Shown: positions 9,938-18,478 of the stretch, in pieces
How positions within the stretch are numbered: position 1 is the stretch's first letter
Layout: each line of letters opens with the position of its first letter
From: Aliiroseovarius subalbicans
GTDB lineage: Bacteria; Pseudomonadota; Alphaproteobacteria; Rhodobacterales; Rhodobacteraceae
Direction of reading: 5' to 3'
Assembly (NCBI RefSeq): GCF_022678625.1
Contig: NZ_JALBYQ010000001.1
Span: 1,139,895 to 1,203,894, forward strand
DNA: 64,000 nt
Notes under the pieces: model-generated
What the model was told of the DNA's origin: nothing
Database searches by the model: none
What the model saw: only the letters and a program-made list of their open reading frames with translations
Program-made: the position numbers and the translations under genes

Positions 9938-11650
9938 ATGAACCGCATCCTCATCACTTCGGCCATTCCGTATATCAACGGGATCAAGCACCTGGGCAAC
10001 CTGGTGGGCTCGCAATTGCCCGCCGACCTTTACGCCCGCTACAACCGTGGTCGTGGGCGCGAGGTCATGTTCATCTGCGCCACCGACGAACACGGCACGC
10101 CCGCCGAACTGGCCGCCGCCAAAGCGGGCCAGCCGGTCGATGAATTCTGTGCCGAAATGCACGGTGTGCAGGCCGAGATCGCGCGCGGTTTCCGGCTGTC
10201 CTTTGACCATTTCGGGCGCTCGTCGTCGGCGCGCAACCAAGCGCTGACACAGCATTTCGCAGGCAAGCTGGCCGAAAACGGTCTGATCGAGGAAGTGGTG
10301 GAACAGCAGGTCTATTCCCACGCCGATGGCCGGTTCCTGCCCGACCGCTACATCGAGGGCACCTGCCCCAACTGCGGCTATGACAAGGCGCGCGGCGACC
10401 AGTGTGAAAACTGCACCAAGCAGCTGGACCCAACCGACCTGATTGATGCACGCAGCGCCGTGTCGGGATCGACCGACCTTGAGGTGCGCGAGACCAAGCA
10501 CCTGTACCTGCGCCAGTCCGCGATGAAAGACAAGCTGGACGCCTGGATCAGCGCGAAGGCGGATTGGCCGGTGCTGACCACCTCGATCGCCAAGAAATGG
10601 CTCCATGATGGCGACGGGCTGCAGGACCGGGGCATCACCCGCGACCTGGACTGGGGCGTGCCGGTGAAGAAGGGCGATCAGGATTGGCCCGGCATGGAGG
10701 GCAAGGTTTTCTATGTCTGGTTCGACGCGCCGATCGAATACATCGCCGCCACCGCCGAATGGGCCGATGCCAATGGCAAGGCCGACGCCGATTGGCAGCG
10801 CTGGTGGCGCACTGACATGGGCGCGGACGATGTCAAATACGTGCAGTTCATGGGCAAGGACAACGTGCCGTTCCACACGCTCAGCTTCCCCGCCACGATC
10901 ATGGGATCGAATGAGCCCTGGAAGCTGGTCGACTACATCAAAAGCTTCAACTACCTGAACTATGACGGTGGCCAGTTTTCGACCAGCCAAGGACGCGGCG
11001 TGTTCATGGACCAGGCGCTTGAGATCCTGCCGGCGGATTACTGGCGCTGGTGGCTTCTGTCCCACGCGCCGGAAAACTCGGACAGTGAATTCACCTGGGA
11101 GAACTTCCAGCAAAGCGTGAACAAGGACCTGGCCGACGTGCTGGGCAACTTCGTCAGCCGCGTCACCAAATTCTGCCGCTCGAAATTTGGTGAGGCCGTG
11201 CCGGATGGCGCCTATGGCGACAGCGAGGTCGCGCTGATCGACGAGCTGACCCCCCGCATCCGGGCATATGAAGGCCACATGGAGGCGATGGACGTGCGCA
11301 AAGCGGCAAATGAGCTGCGCGCGATCTGGGTGGCGGGCAACGAATACTTGCAAAGTGCAGCCCCCTGGTCGGTGTTCAAGGAAAACCCGGAGCGTGCAGC
11401 GGGCATGATCCGGCTGAGCCTGAACCTGATCCGGCTTTACGCCGTGTTGTCGGCCCCCTTCATCCCCGATGCGGCAGCCACACTGATCACGGCGATGAAC
11501 ACGGACGACGCCTGGCCAGATGACGTTTCGGCGGCGATGGATGTTTTGAAACCGGGCCACGCCTTCACCGTGCCGGACAACCTGTTCTCCAAGATCGCGG
11601 ATGAAGAGCGTGAAGGCTGGCAGGCGCGGTTCTCGGGCGTGCGCGACTAA
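9938..11650 (+). CDS. metG: Methionine--tRNA ligase
   Basis: Charges initiator and elongator tRNA-Met. The 570-residue class I synthetase opens with [16 protein letters not shown], whose HLGN is the HIGH-box variant. It carries one four-cysteine zinc knuckle of [17 protein letters not shown] type. The position equivalent to KMSKS reads QFSTS, a variant also seen in the MetRS1 class. The C-terminal anticodon domain is present without the extra dimerisation domain. An in-frame TTG four codons upstream is not preferred over this ATG. Confidence 0.96.
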   Translation: MNRILITSAIPYINGIKHLGNLVGSQLPADLYARYNRGRGREVMFICATDEHGTPAELAAAKAGQPVDEFCAEMHGVQAEIARGFRLSFDHFGRSSSARNQALTQHFAGKLAENGLIEEVVEQQVYSHADGRFLPDRYIEGTCPNCGYDKARGDQCENCTKQLDPTDLIDARSAVSGSTDLEVRETKHLYLRQSAMKDKLDAWISAKADWPVLTTSIAKKWLHDGDGLQDRGITRDLDWGVPVKKGDQDWPGMEGKVFYVWFDAPIEYIAATAEWADANGKADADWQRWWRTDMGADDVKYVQFMGKDNVPFHTLSFPATIMGSNEPWKLVDYIKSFNYLNYDGGQFSTSQGRGVFMDQALEILPADYWRWWLLSHAPENSDSEFTWENFQQSVNKDLADVLGNFVSRVTKFCRSKFGEAVPDGAYGDSEVALIDELTPRIRAYEGHMEAMDVRKAANELRAIWVAGNEYLQSAAPWSVFKENPERAAGMIRLSLNLIRLYAVLSAPFIPDAAATLITAMNTDDAWPDDVSAAMDVLKPGHAFTVPDNLFSKIADEEREGWQARFSGVRD

Positions 11651-11742
11651 CCTCACTCATTCTGGCCAATCCTCGACCGATCTGACCCGAACGGTGCCCT
11701 TGCGCGGGGTGCGGTCGGCTGCGCCCTGCCCTTCCCCCCTGA

Positions 11743-11760
11743 TCGGCCAGTTTTGGCCGA
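11743..11760. repeat. Inverted repeat upstream of the PAN-protein genes
   Basis: TCGGCCA-GTTT-TGGCCGA is a perfect 7 bp stem in the 234 bp gap between metG and the first PAN-domain gene. Without a T-run it is not a good intrinsic terminator. TGGCC also occurs at about 11665 and 11775, so an operator or recurring motif is possible. Confidence 0.4.
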
Positions 11761-11884
11761 AACCAACCTGTTCTGGCCCACCAGGGCACAGGTCAACGAC
11801 ACGACCCTCACCCAGCGGTAGAATCGGTCAGGACCGGACAGAAACAAGAAAGAGGACAGAGCGCAGACATCGGGAGGACACCCC

Positions 11885-12637
11885 ATGGAACACAAAAAAA
11901 TCCACGCGATTTTCGGACCGAAACAGGTTGTTGTCGCCGCGTTGGTCGGGCTTCTGGCCAGCACTGCGGCAAGTCCTGCCTTGTCCGACATCACCCGGTC
12001 CTGTCATGCCGATTTACAAGTGACCGTGAACGGCCCCGGAAACGACCTGAGCTATGACTACAATGCTCAGGTTCACGCCCAGAACCGCCTGTATGCGAAC
12101 CGTGCCCGCGAAACCGCGCGGCGCAACATCATCACCTGCTTCCAGACCCATTGGGACATGCGCATGACCGACATGTCGCCCGCCATGTGCCGACCCGAAG
12201 GCGGCATGCAGGGCTACCCGTTCCGTGCGCTCAGCCTGGACCTGAGCCGCGATATCTGCGCGGCCAATCCGGGGCGCGACAGTTTTGAGATCGACATTGC
12301 CGTGCAGATCACCGGCGAAAAGGGCTGTGAGTTGCCGAACGAATGGGCGCCGGTGCGCCTGGTCGACAATTACCGCATCTATTGCGCCACGCCTGACGAT
12401 CCCGAGGTGCGCAACGGCTACAACCTGCCACGCCAAGACCTGCGCTGGTATGAGGTGCCCGGACAACCTTGGCAGATCTGCGAACGCGACTGCGCGAACG
12501 AAGATCGTTGTCAGGCTTGGACCTATAAATACGCCAATGGCAACGACCCGGCGCTGTGCTTCTTCAAAGACGGCGTTCCGGATTGGCACCGCGATGAACG
12601 CTTCATTTCGGGGATCAAGGGCGAGGTGCTGCACTGA
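11885..12637 (+). CDS. Secreted protein with a C-terminal PAN domain (copy 1)
   Basis: A 250-residue exported protein of unknown function. Residues 1-35 form a signal peptide, with hydrophobic VVVAALVGLLASTAAS and a likely cut after ALS. A conserved cysteine-containing domain follows (CHADLQV...ARRNIITCF...C...C). The last 60 residues are a PAN/apple-like domain, with the pattern C-x3-C-x4-RCQAWTY followed by CFFK and GIKGEV. PAN domains usually bind proteins or carbohydrates. The next gene is a paralogue with the same domain order. Both share the leader GGAGGACACC just upstream of the start. Role unknown. Confidence 0.8.
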   Translation: MEHKKIHAIFGPKQVVVAALVGLLASTAASPALSDITRSCHADLQVTVNGPGNDLSYDYNAQVHAQNRLYANRARETARRNIITCFQTHWDMRMTDMSPAMCRPEGGMQGYPFRALSLDLSRDICAANPGRDSFEIDIAVQITGEKGCELPNEWAPVRLVDNYRIYCATPDDPEVRNGYNLPRQDLRWYEVPGQPWQICERDCANEDRCQAWTYKYANGNDPALCFFKDGVPDWHRDERFISGIKGEVLH

Positions 12638-12730
12638 GCCCTGCGGCCCGACGTGAACGTGATCCCCGGCCCGGCTCAGGAATTTGGGCCATTTGGCCTT
12701 GGGGGAACGGCCCGTTGAAAGGAGGACACC

Positions 12731-13615
12731 ATGACACATACTCCCATTTCGAAAAGAGCCTCTGCGCTCATCACCGGCCTGTTGGCGGGGATGCTGTCGC
12801 TGCCCGCTTTCGGGCCCGCGCTGGCGGACTACACCCGCCAATGCAACGCAGAACTGTTGGTGGCGCCCCAGAATGCCAGCCAGACCTATGTGACCTATGA
12901 TTTCACGGTGCGCAAAACCGTTGATCTTTACGCCCAGGTCAATCAGGCCCGGCGGGAGGCGCGGAGCCGGATAATCCAGTGCCTGACCGACCATTTTGAC
13001 GAGGCCGAGGTCGAAGGTCGGCCTCGGGCTTGCATGAACCTGGAAAGCGTTGAGGTGGTGAACTACCCGTTCACCACCCTGCACGCCGATCTGACCGACG
13101 CCCTGTGCGCCGCCAACCCCGACGAAGACAGCCTGCTGGTGCGGGCTGACCTCTACCTGACCGGTAACGAGGGTTGCGTGGCAAGCGGAAGTCGTGAACA
13201 CGTTGAAATCACGCAAAATTACCCAATCGATTGCACCACGCCCATCGGCGACGGAGGGATGGACGAGGCGGTCGAGGACGAGCCCACGATCGGCGACGCC
13301 GGCGATTGGGAGTGCGTCGGCGAAGGTTGCGACGGCACCACCGAGGAAGACCCCGAGCCCGAAGAGGACACGTCGCCCGCCACCGCGACCTATGTCCCGC
13401 TGCCCAGCGTGCGCCTGCCCGGCAACGACCTTTACCTGCTTGAGCTGGACGCGCCGAACTGGATGCTGTGCCGTCAGGCCTGCACCGAGGACACGCGCTG
13501 CGGTGCCTGGACATATCGCAAGCCCAACGACCGGTCAGGCCCAATTTGTCTGCTCAAGTCCCGCGCGGGCATTCCGATCCCCGACGGCTGCTGCCGCTCT
13601 GGCATCAAACGCTAA
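12731..13615 (+). CDS. Secreted protein with a C-terminal PAN domain (copy 2, acidic insert)
   Basis: A 294-residue paralogue of the preceding gene. The signal peptide ends near ALA-DYTRQC. The N-terminal domain repeats the pattern of copy 1 (DYTRQCNAELLV, ARSRIIQC, ADLTDALCAANP, GC). It then carries an Asp/Glu-rich linker of about 45 residues that copy 1 lacks. A PAN-like end follows (LCRQACTEDTRCGAWTY...CLLK...GIK). The ribosome site GGAGGACACC abuts the ATG. Tandem duplication followed by linker insertion is the simplest reading. Function unknown. Confidence 0.8.
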   Translation: MTHTPISKRASALITGLLAGMLSLPAFGPALADYTRQCNAELLVAPQNASQTYVTYDFTVRKTVDLYAQVNQARREARSRIIQCLTDHFDEAEVEGRPRACMNLESVEVVNYPFTTLHADLTDALCAANPDEDSLLVRADLYLTGNEGCVASGSREHVEITQNYPIDCTTPIGDGGMDEAVEDEPTIGDAGDWECVGEGCDGTTEEDPEPEEDTSPATATYVPLPSVRLPGNDLYLLELDAPNWMLCRQACTEDTRCGAWTYRKPNDRSGPICLLKSRAGIPIPDGCCRSGIKR

Positions 13616-13679
13616 GGGGTCTTTCCCGCCCGGCCCTGGCGTCGTAGAACGGCAAAGGCAACCGGGCGGGAGGGATATA

Positions 13680-14654
13680 ATGGGTCTGTTTTCCAGTGAA
13701 GAGCTGAGCCAGGCGGCGGGGCTTGTGCATCGCCACATGGCCCCCACGCCCCAAATCTCTTGGCCGCAATTGTCCGCCGCCACCGGGGCCGATGTGATCG
13801 TGAAGCATGAAAACCATGCCCCGACTGGCGCCTTCAAGGTGCGTGGCGGCGTGACCTTCATCGATTGGATGAGCCGAACCCACCCCGAGGCGCGCGGTAT
13901 CATCACCGCAACGCGCGGCAACCACGGCCAAAGCCAGGCCCGAGCCGCCACCGCCGCCGGGCTAGAGGCCAAAGTCTATGTGCCGCGTGGCAATTCGGTG
14001 GAGAAGAACGCGGCGATGCGCGCCTATGGCGCCGACGTGGTCGAGTTTGGCGCGGATTTCGACGAAGCGCGGCTGGAAGCCATGCGGATCGCCGAAGCGG
14101 GTGATTATCTGCCCGTGCCGCCGTTTCACACCGAGCTTGTGCGCGGCGTCGCGACCTATGGCTTTGAGCTGTTCTCGGCCCATCCTGATCTGGACACGGT
14201 CTATGTGCCGATCGGCTGCGGTTCAGGTATCTGCGGCGTGATTTCAGCGCGCGACGCGCTGGGGTTGGAGTGTGAGGTCGTGGGCGTGGTCGCCACAGGG
14301 GCCGCGGGCGCGAAGCTTTCGCTTGAGGCCGGGCATCTGGTCGAGACTAACACTGCCACCACCTTTGCTGATGGCATGGCTGTGCGGGTGCCGGTTCAGA
14401 CCGCATTTGACATCTATTCGCGCGGCGCGGCGCGGATCGTCGCGGTCGATGACGGTGAAATCGCCGACGCGATCCGGCTGTATTTCAGCGCGACTCACAA
14501 CGCCGCTGAGGGGGCCGGGGCAGCCCCTCTGGCCGCATTGATGCAAGAGCGAGACCGCCAGAAGGGTCGCAAGGTCGGACTGATCCTGTCGGGGGGAAAT
14601 ATCGATTCTGACTGGTTCGCAACCGTGCTGAATGGCGCAATTCCCGCACTTTGA
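13680..14654 (+). CDS. PLP-dependent threonine/serine dehydratase family protein
   Basis: A 324-residue fold-type II PLP enzyme. The Schiff-base lysine lies in PTGAFKVRGG, the phosphate-binding loop is GCGSGICG, and TRGNHGQS is the substrate-binding Asn loop of threonine dehydratases. There is no C-terminal ACT regulatory domain, so it resembles the short catabolic dehydratases or serine racemase-like proteins rather than biosynthetic IlvA. The ATG was placed at MGLFSSEELSQ, the frame's first protein-like start. The likely reaction is threonine or serine deamination to a 2-oxo acid. Confidence 0.85.
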   Translation: MGLFSSEELSQAAGLVHRHMAPTPQISWPQLSAATGADVIVKHENHAPTGAFKVRGGVTFIDWMSRTHPEARGIITATRGNHGQSQARAATAAGLEAKVYVPRGNSVEKNAAMRAYGADVVEFGADFDEARLEAMRIAEAGDYLPVPPFHTELVRGVATYGFELFSAHPDLDTVYVPIGCGSGICGVISARDALGLECEVVGVVATGAAGAKLSLEAGHLVETNTATTFADGMAVRVPVQTAFDIYSRGAARIVAVDDGEIADAIRLYFSATHNAAEGAGAAPLAALMQERDRQKGRKVGLILSGGNIDSDWFATVLNGAIPAL

Positions 14655-14778
14655 GGCCACCAGACCTGCCAAAAAGCCCGGTTTCCCCTACCAGATGTGC
14701 CAATTCCAATTGAAAAGCCGCAAAAACGGCGTATCTTAACCGCAGGATAACAAAATCCCGCTAATTTGACGGGGTGTC

Positions 14779-15276
14779 ATGGGCATCAAAGGTCGAAACA
14801 AAAAAGTGACCGTCGCGAGAAGCAAACACAGGCCACTCAGGCTGGCAGTAACCGACAAACGCGCGGTGCGCACTCAGTTTGGCGTCCTGTGCTACCGCAT
14901 TCGGGATGGCAAGGTTGAAGTCTTGCTGATCACCACGCGCGGGCGCGGGCGTTGGATCATTCCCAAGGGCTGGCCGATGGATGGGGAAACCCCGGCGGGT
15001 GCGGCGGCGACCGAAGCCTGGGAAGAGGCTGGCGTCACCGGCAAGCTGAGCCACGATCTTCTGGGTTTTTACGCATATCAGAAAGGGCGCGGTCGGGACC
15101 GGATGCCCTGCATGGTCGCGGTGTTCCCGCTCAGGGTCAAGAAACTGGCCAAGAACTATCCCGAGGCCGGACAGCGCCGTCGCAAATGGGTCAGTCTGAA
15201 AAAGGCGGTCAACATGGTCCGCGAGCCTGAGCTGAGAAAGCTGATCAAAGGCTTCGACCCGCGCACGATCCGCTGA
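14779..15276 (+). CDS. Nudix hydrolase
   Basis: A 165-residue protein with one Nudix fold. The Nudix box reads G-x5-E-x7-TEAWEEAGV around residues 57-80, with threonine at the usual arginine position of REUxEE. Layout and length resemble the diphosphoinositol-polyphosphate/Ap-nA type group in alphaproteobacteria. The substrate would be a nucleoside diphosphate linked to another moiety. The N-terminus is basic and the start is uncertain by a few residues. It is followed 63 bp later by the DUF1178 gene on the same strand. Confidence 0.85.
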   Translation: MGIKGRNKKVTVARSKHRPLRLAVTDKRAVRTQFGVLCYRIRDGKVEVLLITTRGRGRWIIPKGWPMDGETPAGAAATEAWEEAGVTGKLSHDLLGFYAYQKGRGRDRMPCMVAVFPLRVKKLAKNYPEAGQRRRKWVSLKKAVNMVREPELRKLIKGFDPRTIR

Positions 15277-15339
15277 CCGCTTGCACAGCCCGCGTGGTCG
15301 GCTGCATACTGACACCACTCCACAACGGACGGACCCACA

Positions 15340-15786
15340 ATGATCCGCTATGCGCTGAAATGTGATCAGGACCACAGTTTTGAAAGCTGGTTCCAGGATG
15401 CCCAGGCCTTTGATGACCTGAAGGCCGCAGGTCACGTAACCTGTCCGTCTTGCGGTTCGGCATCCGTCGAAAAATCCCTGATGGCCCCGCGCGTGCGCCC
15501 GGCGCGGACCGCGGCCAAGGTCCCCGATGCGCCGGCGCCCGGCGCCCCAGCGCTCCCAGCCACAACCGACAACGAACGCGCGATTGCCGAGATGAAGGCC
15601 AAGGTCGAGGCCGAGAGCGACTATGTCGGCATGCAATTTGCCAGGGAAGCGCGCGCGATGCACCTGGGAGACAGCCCCGAGCGCGCAATCTATGGCGAGG
15701 CAAAGCCGGAAGAGGCGAAACAGCTGATCGAGGACGGGGTGCCGGTGCTGCCCCTACCCTTCACCCCCAGTCGCAAGACCAATTGA
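15340..15786 (+). CDS. DUF1178 family protein
   Basis: A 148-residue protein that opens MIRYALKCDQDHSFESWF and contains a CPSCGS zinc-knuckle-like pair, both diagnostic of DUF1178. The family is conserved in alphaproteobacteria and has no established biochemical role. The central region is Ala/Pro-rich, followed by a charged helix. It lies 16 bp before a short-chain dehydrogenase gene and is probably co-transcribed with it. Confidence 0.88.
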   Translation: MIRYALKCDQDHSFESWFQDAQAFDDLKAAGHVTCPSCGSASVEKSLMAPRVRPARTAAKVPDAPAPGAPALPATTDNERAIAEMKAKVEAESDYVGMQFAREARAMHLGDSPERAIYGEAKPEEAKQLIEDGVPVLPLPFTPSRKTN

Positions 15787-15802
15787 AAATCGGAGCCCTG
15801 CC

Positions 15803-16456
15803 ATGACCATTCTCATCACCGGGGCGAACCGGGGCATCGGACGCGCCTTGTTCGACGGATATTCAACCACAGGCGACGCGGTGATCGGCACCACGCGCGC
15901 CGCGGCGCCCGAGGACGGGCTGTGGGAAACGCTGGATGTGGCCGCGCCGGGCAGCCAAGCGGCGCTGGCCGGACGATTGGGCGGGCAACCCTTGGATCTG
16001 CTGGTGTGCAACGCGGGGATCTACCCCGACAAGGGGCATGATCTTGCGGCTGGATACCCGGCCGACATGTGGGCCGAGGCCTTCGCCACCAATGTTACGG
16101 GCGTCTTTCTGACCATTCAAAGCCTTTTGCCAAACCTGCGCGCGGCCAAAGGCAAAATCGCGATCATCTCGTCAATGATGGCCAGCCAGGAATTGGCGCC
16201 GGGCGGCAGCTATATCTATCGCGCGTCGAAGGCTGCGGTGCTGAACCTGGGCCGCAACTTGGCGCAGGACCTGAAGGGCGACGGTATCGCGGTCGGAATC
16301 TATCACCCCGGCTGGGTGCGCACCGACATGGGCGGGGACGCGGCCCAGATCGACGTGGATGAGGCGCGCGACGGGCTGATGGCCCGCTTTGCCGCCCTGT
16401 CGATGGGATCCACCGGGTGTTTCGAAACCTGGGACGGCAAGGTCCATCCGTTCTGA
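15803..16456 (+). CDS. Short-chain dehydrogenase/reductase (SDR)
   Basis: A 217-residue classical SDR with an NAD(P) motif TGANRGIG at residues 6-13, NAG at the NNAG position (CNAGIYP) and a catalytic YxxxK as YRASK. It is shorter than typical 250-residue SDRs, with a reduced substrate-binding C-terminus as in the C-factor/carbonyl-reductase-like group. The substrate is unknown. It precedes lysC by about 100 bp. Confidence 0.88.
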   Translation: MTILITGANRGIGRALFDGYSTTGDAVIGTTRAAAPEDGLWETLDVAAPGSQAALAGRLGGQPLDLLVCNAGIYPDKGHDLAAGYPADMWAEAFATNVTGVFLTIQSLLPNLRAAKGKIAIISSMMASQELAPGGSYIYRASKAAVLNLGRNLAQDLKGDGIAVGIYHPGWVRTDMGGDAAQIDVDEARDGLMARFAALSMGSTGCFETWDGKVHPF

Positions 16457-16559
16457 CCCGAACAGCCCGCGACACCCGTGCGCCCATAGGCTCTTGCCCT
16501 TTTCCCTGCCTCTGCGTAAGACACGCGCGAGCAATGAAAAACGGGGATGACAGGCACCA

Positions 16560-17798
16560 ATGCCTATTCTTGTGATGAAATTCGGCGGCACATCGGTCGC
16601 CACGCTGGACCGGATCCACCGCGCCTCGAAACGCGTGGCCCGTGAGGTGGCCAACGGCTTTGACGTGATCGTCATCGTCTCGGCCATGTCGGGCAAGACG
16701 AACGAGCTGGTGGGCTGGGTCGATGAAACCTCGCCGATGTATGACGCACGCGAATATGACGCCGTGGTGTCGTCGGGGGAAAACGTGACTGCGGGGCTGA
16801 TGTCTCTGCGCCTGCAGGAAATGGACATCCCCGCCCGCAGCTGGCAAGGCTGGCAGGTGCCGGTGCAGACCACATCGGTGCATTCCGCCGCGCGGATCGA
16901 AGACATCCCGCCCGCCAATATCATGGCGAAGTTCGGTGAAGGCATGAAAGTGGCCGTGGTCGCAGGGTTTCAGGGCGTCAGCCCCGAAGGTCGGATCACA
17001 ACGCTGGGCCGGGGTGGGTCTGACACGACAGCCGTGGCCTTTGCCGCATCATTCGGGGCCGAGCGCTGCGACATCTACACGGATGTGGACGGGGTCTATA
17101 CCACCGACCCGCGCCTGACCGACAAGGCCCGCAAGCTGGACCGCATCGCGTTCGAGGAAATGCTGGAGTTGGCCAGCCTGGGTGCGAAAGTGCTACAGAC
17201 ACGCTCGGTCGAGCTGGCGATGCGCTACAAGGTGAAGCTGCGGGTGCTCTCCAGCTTCGAAGAATATGACCCCAATGCAGGCACGCTTGTCTGTGACGAG
17301 GAGGATATCGTGGAACAGAACGTGGTTTCCGGCGTCGCCTATCAGCGCGACGAAGCAAAGATGACTTTGATCAGCGTGGCGGACCGCCCCGGCATCGCCT
17401 CGGCCATTTTCGGACCGCTGTCCGAGGCTGGCGTGAACGTCGACATGATCGTGCAGAACATTTCCGAAGACGGTCGCACCGACATGACCTTCTCCTGCCC
17501 CGTCGATCAGGTGGCACGCGCGCAGAAGGCGATGGAAGACGCGAAAACTGCGGGTGACATCAACTTCCATGATCTGCTGGCCGACACGGATGTGGCAAAG
17601 GTTTCGGTGGTTGGAATCGGCATGCGCAGCCACACAGGCATCGCCGCAAAGATGTTCGACGTGCTGTCGCGCGAAGGCATCAACATCAAGGTGATCACCA
17701 CCTCCGAGATCAAGATCTCGGTGCTGATCGACCGAAAATACATGGAGTTGGCCGTCCAGGCGCTCCATGATGCGTTTGAATTGGATACGGCGGGCTAA
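16560..17798 (+). CDS. lysC: Aspartate kinase
   Basis: Phosphorylates aspartate at the entry of the lysine, threonine and methionine branch. The 412-residue monofunctional enzyme begins MPILVMKFGGTSV (kinase KFGGTS motif), has the FGRGGSD-type GRGGSDTTA loop, and ends with two ACT domains (MTLISVADRPGIA and KVSVVGIGMRSHTG), the sites of feedback inhibition. It lies next to ptsP across a gene-poor gap, an order common in alphaproteobacteria. A large imperfect stem-loop follows the stop codon. Confidence 0.97.
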   Translation: MPILVMKFGGTSVATLDRIHRASKRVAREVANGFDVIVIVSAMSGKTNELVGWVDETSPMYDAREYDAVVSSGENVTAGLMSLRLQEMDIPARSWQGWQVPVQTTSVHSAARIEDIPPANIMAKFGEGMKVAVVAGFQGVSPEGRITTLGRGGSDTTAVAFAASFGAERCDIYTDVDGVYTTDPRLTDKARKLDRIAFEEMLELASLGAKVLQTRSVELAMRYKVKLRVLSSFEEYDPNAGTLVCDEEDIVEQNVVSGVAYQRDEAKMTLISVADRPGIASAIFGPLSEAGVNVDMIVQNISEDGRTDMTFSCPVDQVARAQKAMEDAKTAGDINFHDLLADTDVAKVSVVGIGMRSHTGIAAKMFDVLSREGINIKVITTSEIKISVLIDRKYMELAVQALHDAFELDTAG

Positions 17799-17803
17799 AC
17801 GCA

Positions 17804-17856
17804 GGCGCAGCGATGAACGAAAAAACTGGCGCTTCATTTCGCTGTTTTCCTGCGCC
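17804..17856 (+). terminator. Long imperfect stem-loop after lysC
   Basis: GGCGCAG (17804-17810) pairs perfectly with CTGCGCC (17850-17856). Inside it AGCGATGAA faces TTCATTTCGCT with one bulge. Its position five bases after the lysC stop suggests transcript-end processing or termination. It lacks a long 3' T-run (only TTTT inside the structure), so intrinsic termination is uncertain. Confidence 0.4.
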
Positions 17857-18160
17857 GCGTGAAACTCGGCGTCTGGTTTGTGGGACCAAGCGGACATTCG
17901 CGCTGCGCATTTGAATGCCCGCTTGACGCAGACTATTTCATCCCTGCCAATTGAATTCAACGCTGGCCATCCCACTGATTGCTTGAGATGCCAAAAGCGG
18001 AAACACTGCGACATCTTCCTTCGTGACAGGCCGTGCGAATGTGCCATCGTAAAGGAAAGTATGCCCCGTTTCCCGGCTTTTTTCAAAGCGGCTGGTCAGA
18101 CCATGACGTAGGGAACCCGCGTCTCCAGCGCGACCAATGATCAACCGAAGGAATTGTAAG

Positions 18161-18331
18161 ATGTCCCGTCGCATCCGACGCTGCTGACGAAAAGGCATTG
18201 TGGCGGGTTTGAATGCGCGGCAGCAGCTTGCAGATCTGACTCTGCCGCTTTTCCATGATCACCACACCTTAGACATTACCAAGGCAACCGACGAAGTCAT
18301 CGGCCTGATCAATGACGCTGCGGACATCTGA
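18161..18331 (+). pseudogene. Possible small gene remnant with an in-frame TGA
   Basis: Reading from ATG 18161 (AAGGA eight bases upstream) gives eight codons, a TGA at 18185-18187, then 47 sense codons to TGA 18329-18331. The part after the first TGA (from about GIVAGLNARQQLADL to VIGLINDAADI) has a natural amphipathic composition. A TGG-to-TGA mutation would explain it. No selenocysteine insertion hairpin was recognised after the TGA. The product family is unknown and the reading is tentative. Confidence 0.3.
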
Positions 18332-18370
18332 TGCAGATGTGACGCTCACCGTCACGACCTGCCTATACAT

Positions 18371-18396
18371 GGTTTTAGCCGCCAAGCTAAAAAACC
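18371..18396. repeat. Inverted repeat upstream of ptsP
   Basis: GGTTTTAGC-CGCCAA-GCTAAAAAACC forms a 9 bp stem with a two-base bulge about 85 bp before the ptsP start. It could be an operator or a weak terminator of whatever precedes ptsP. Confidence 0.35.
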
Positions 18397-18478
18397 GGGT
18401 GTTTCCCTGCGAAAGAATTGGCACGCGGGCGCACAGCGCCTAGAATGGCGGGGATTGGATCACGAAGGACGGGACCGA

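Larger units (their letters stand above)
17857..18478. other. Gene-poor stretch with broken reading frames
   Basis: About 620 bp between lysC and ptsP hold no intact recognisable gene. Several short frames look partly protein-like. On the plus strand 18161-18331 starts with ATG after AAGGA and is interrupted by one in-frame TGA. On the minus strand 17938-18198 encodes about 86 residues. None matches a family I know. Small inverted repeats are at 18339-18355 (GTGACG...CGTCAC) and 18371-18396 (GGTTTTAGC...GCTAAAAAACC). The stretch probably combines decayed gene pieces with the ptsP promoter region. Confidence 0.45.

Noticed and set aside
9764-11656. A 630-codon minus-strand frame opposite metG
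   Set aside because: It is antisense to a complete methionyl-tRNA synthetase, and its composition (His/Arg/Val-rich, no motif) is typical of a GC-rich shadow frame.
18161-18331. Selenoprotein with TGA at codon 9
   Set aside because: No bacterial SECIS hairpin was recognised directly after the TGA, and the surroundings look decayed, so a nonsense mutation is the simpler explanation.
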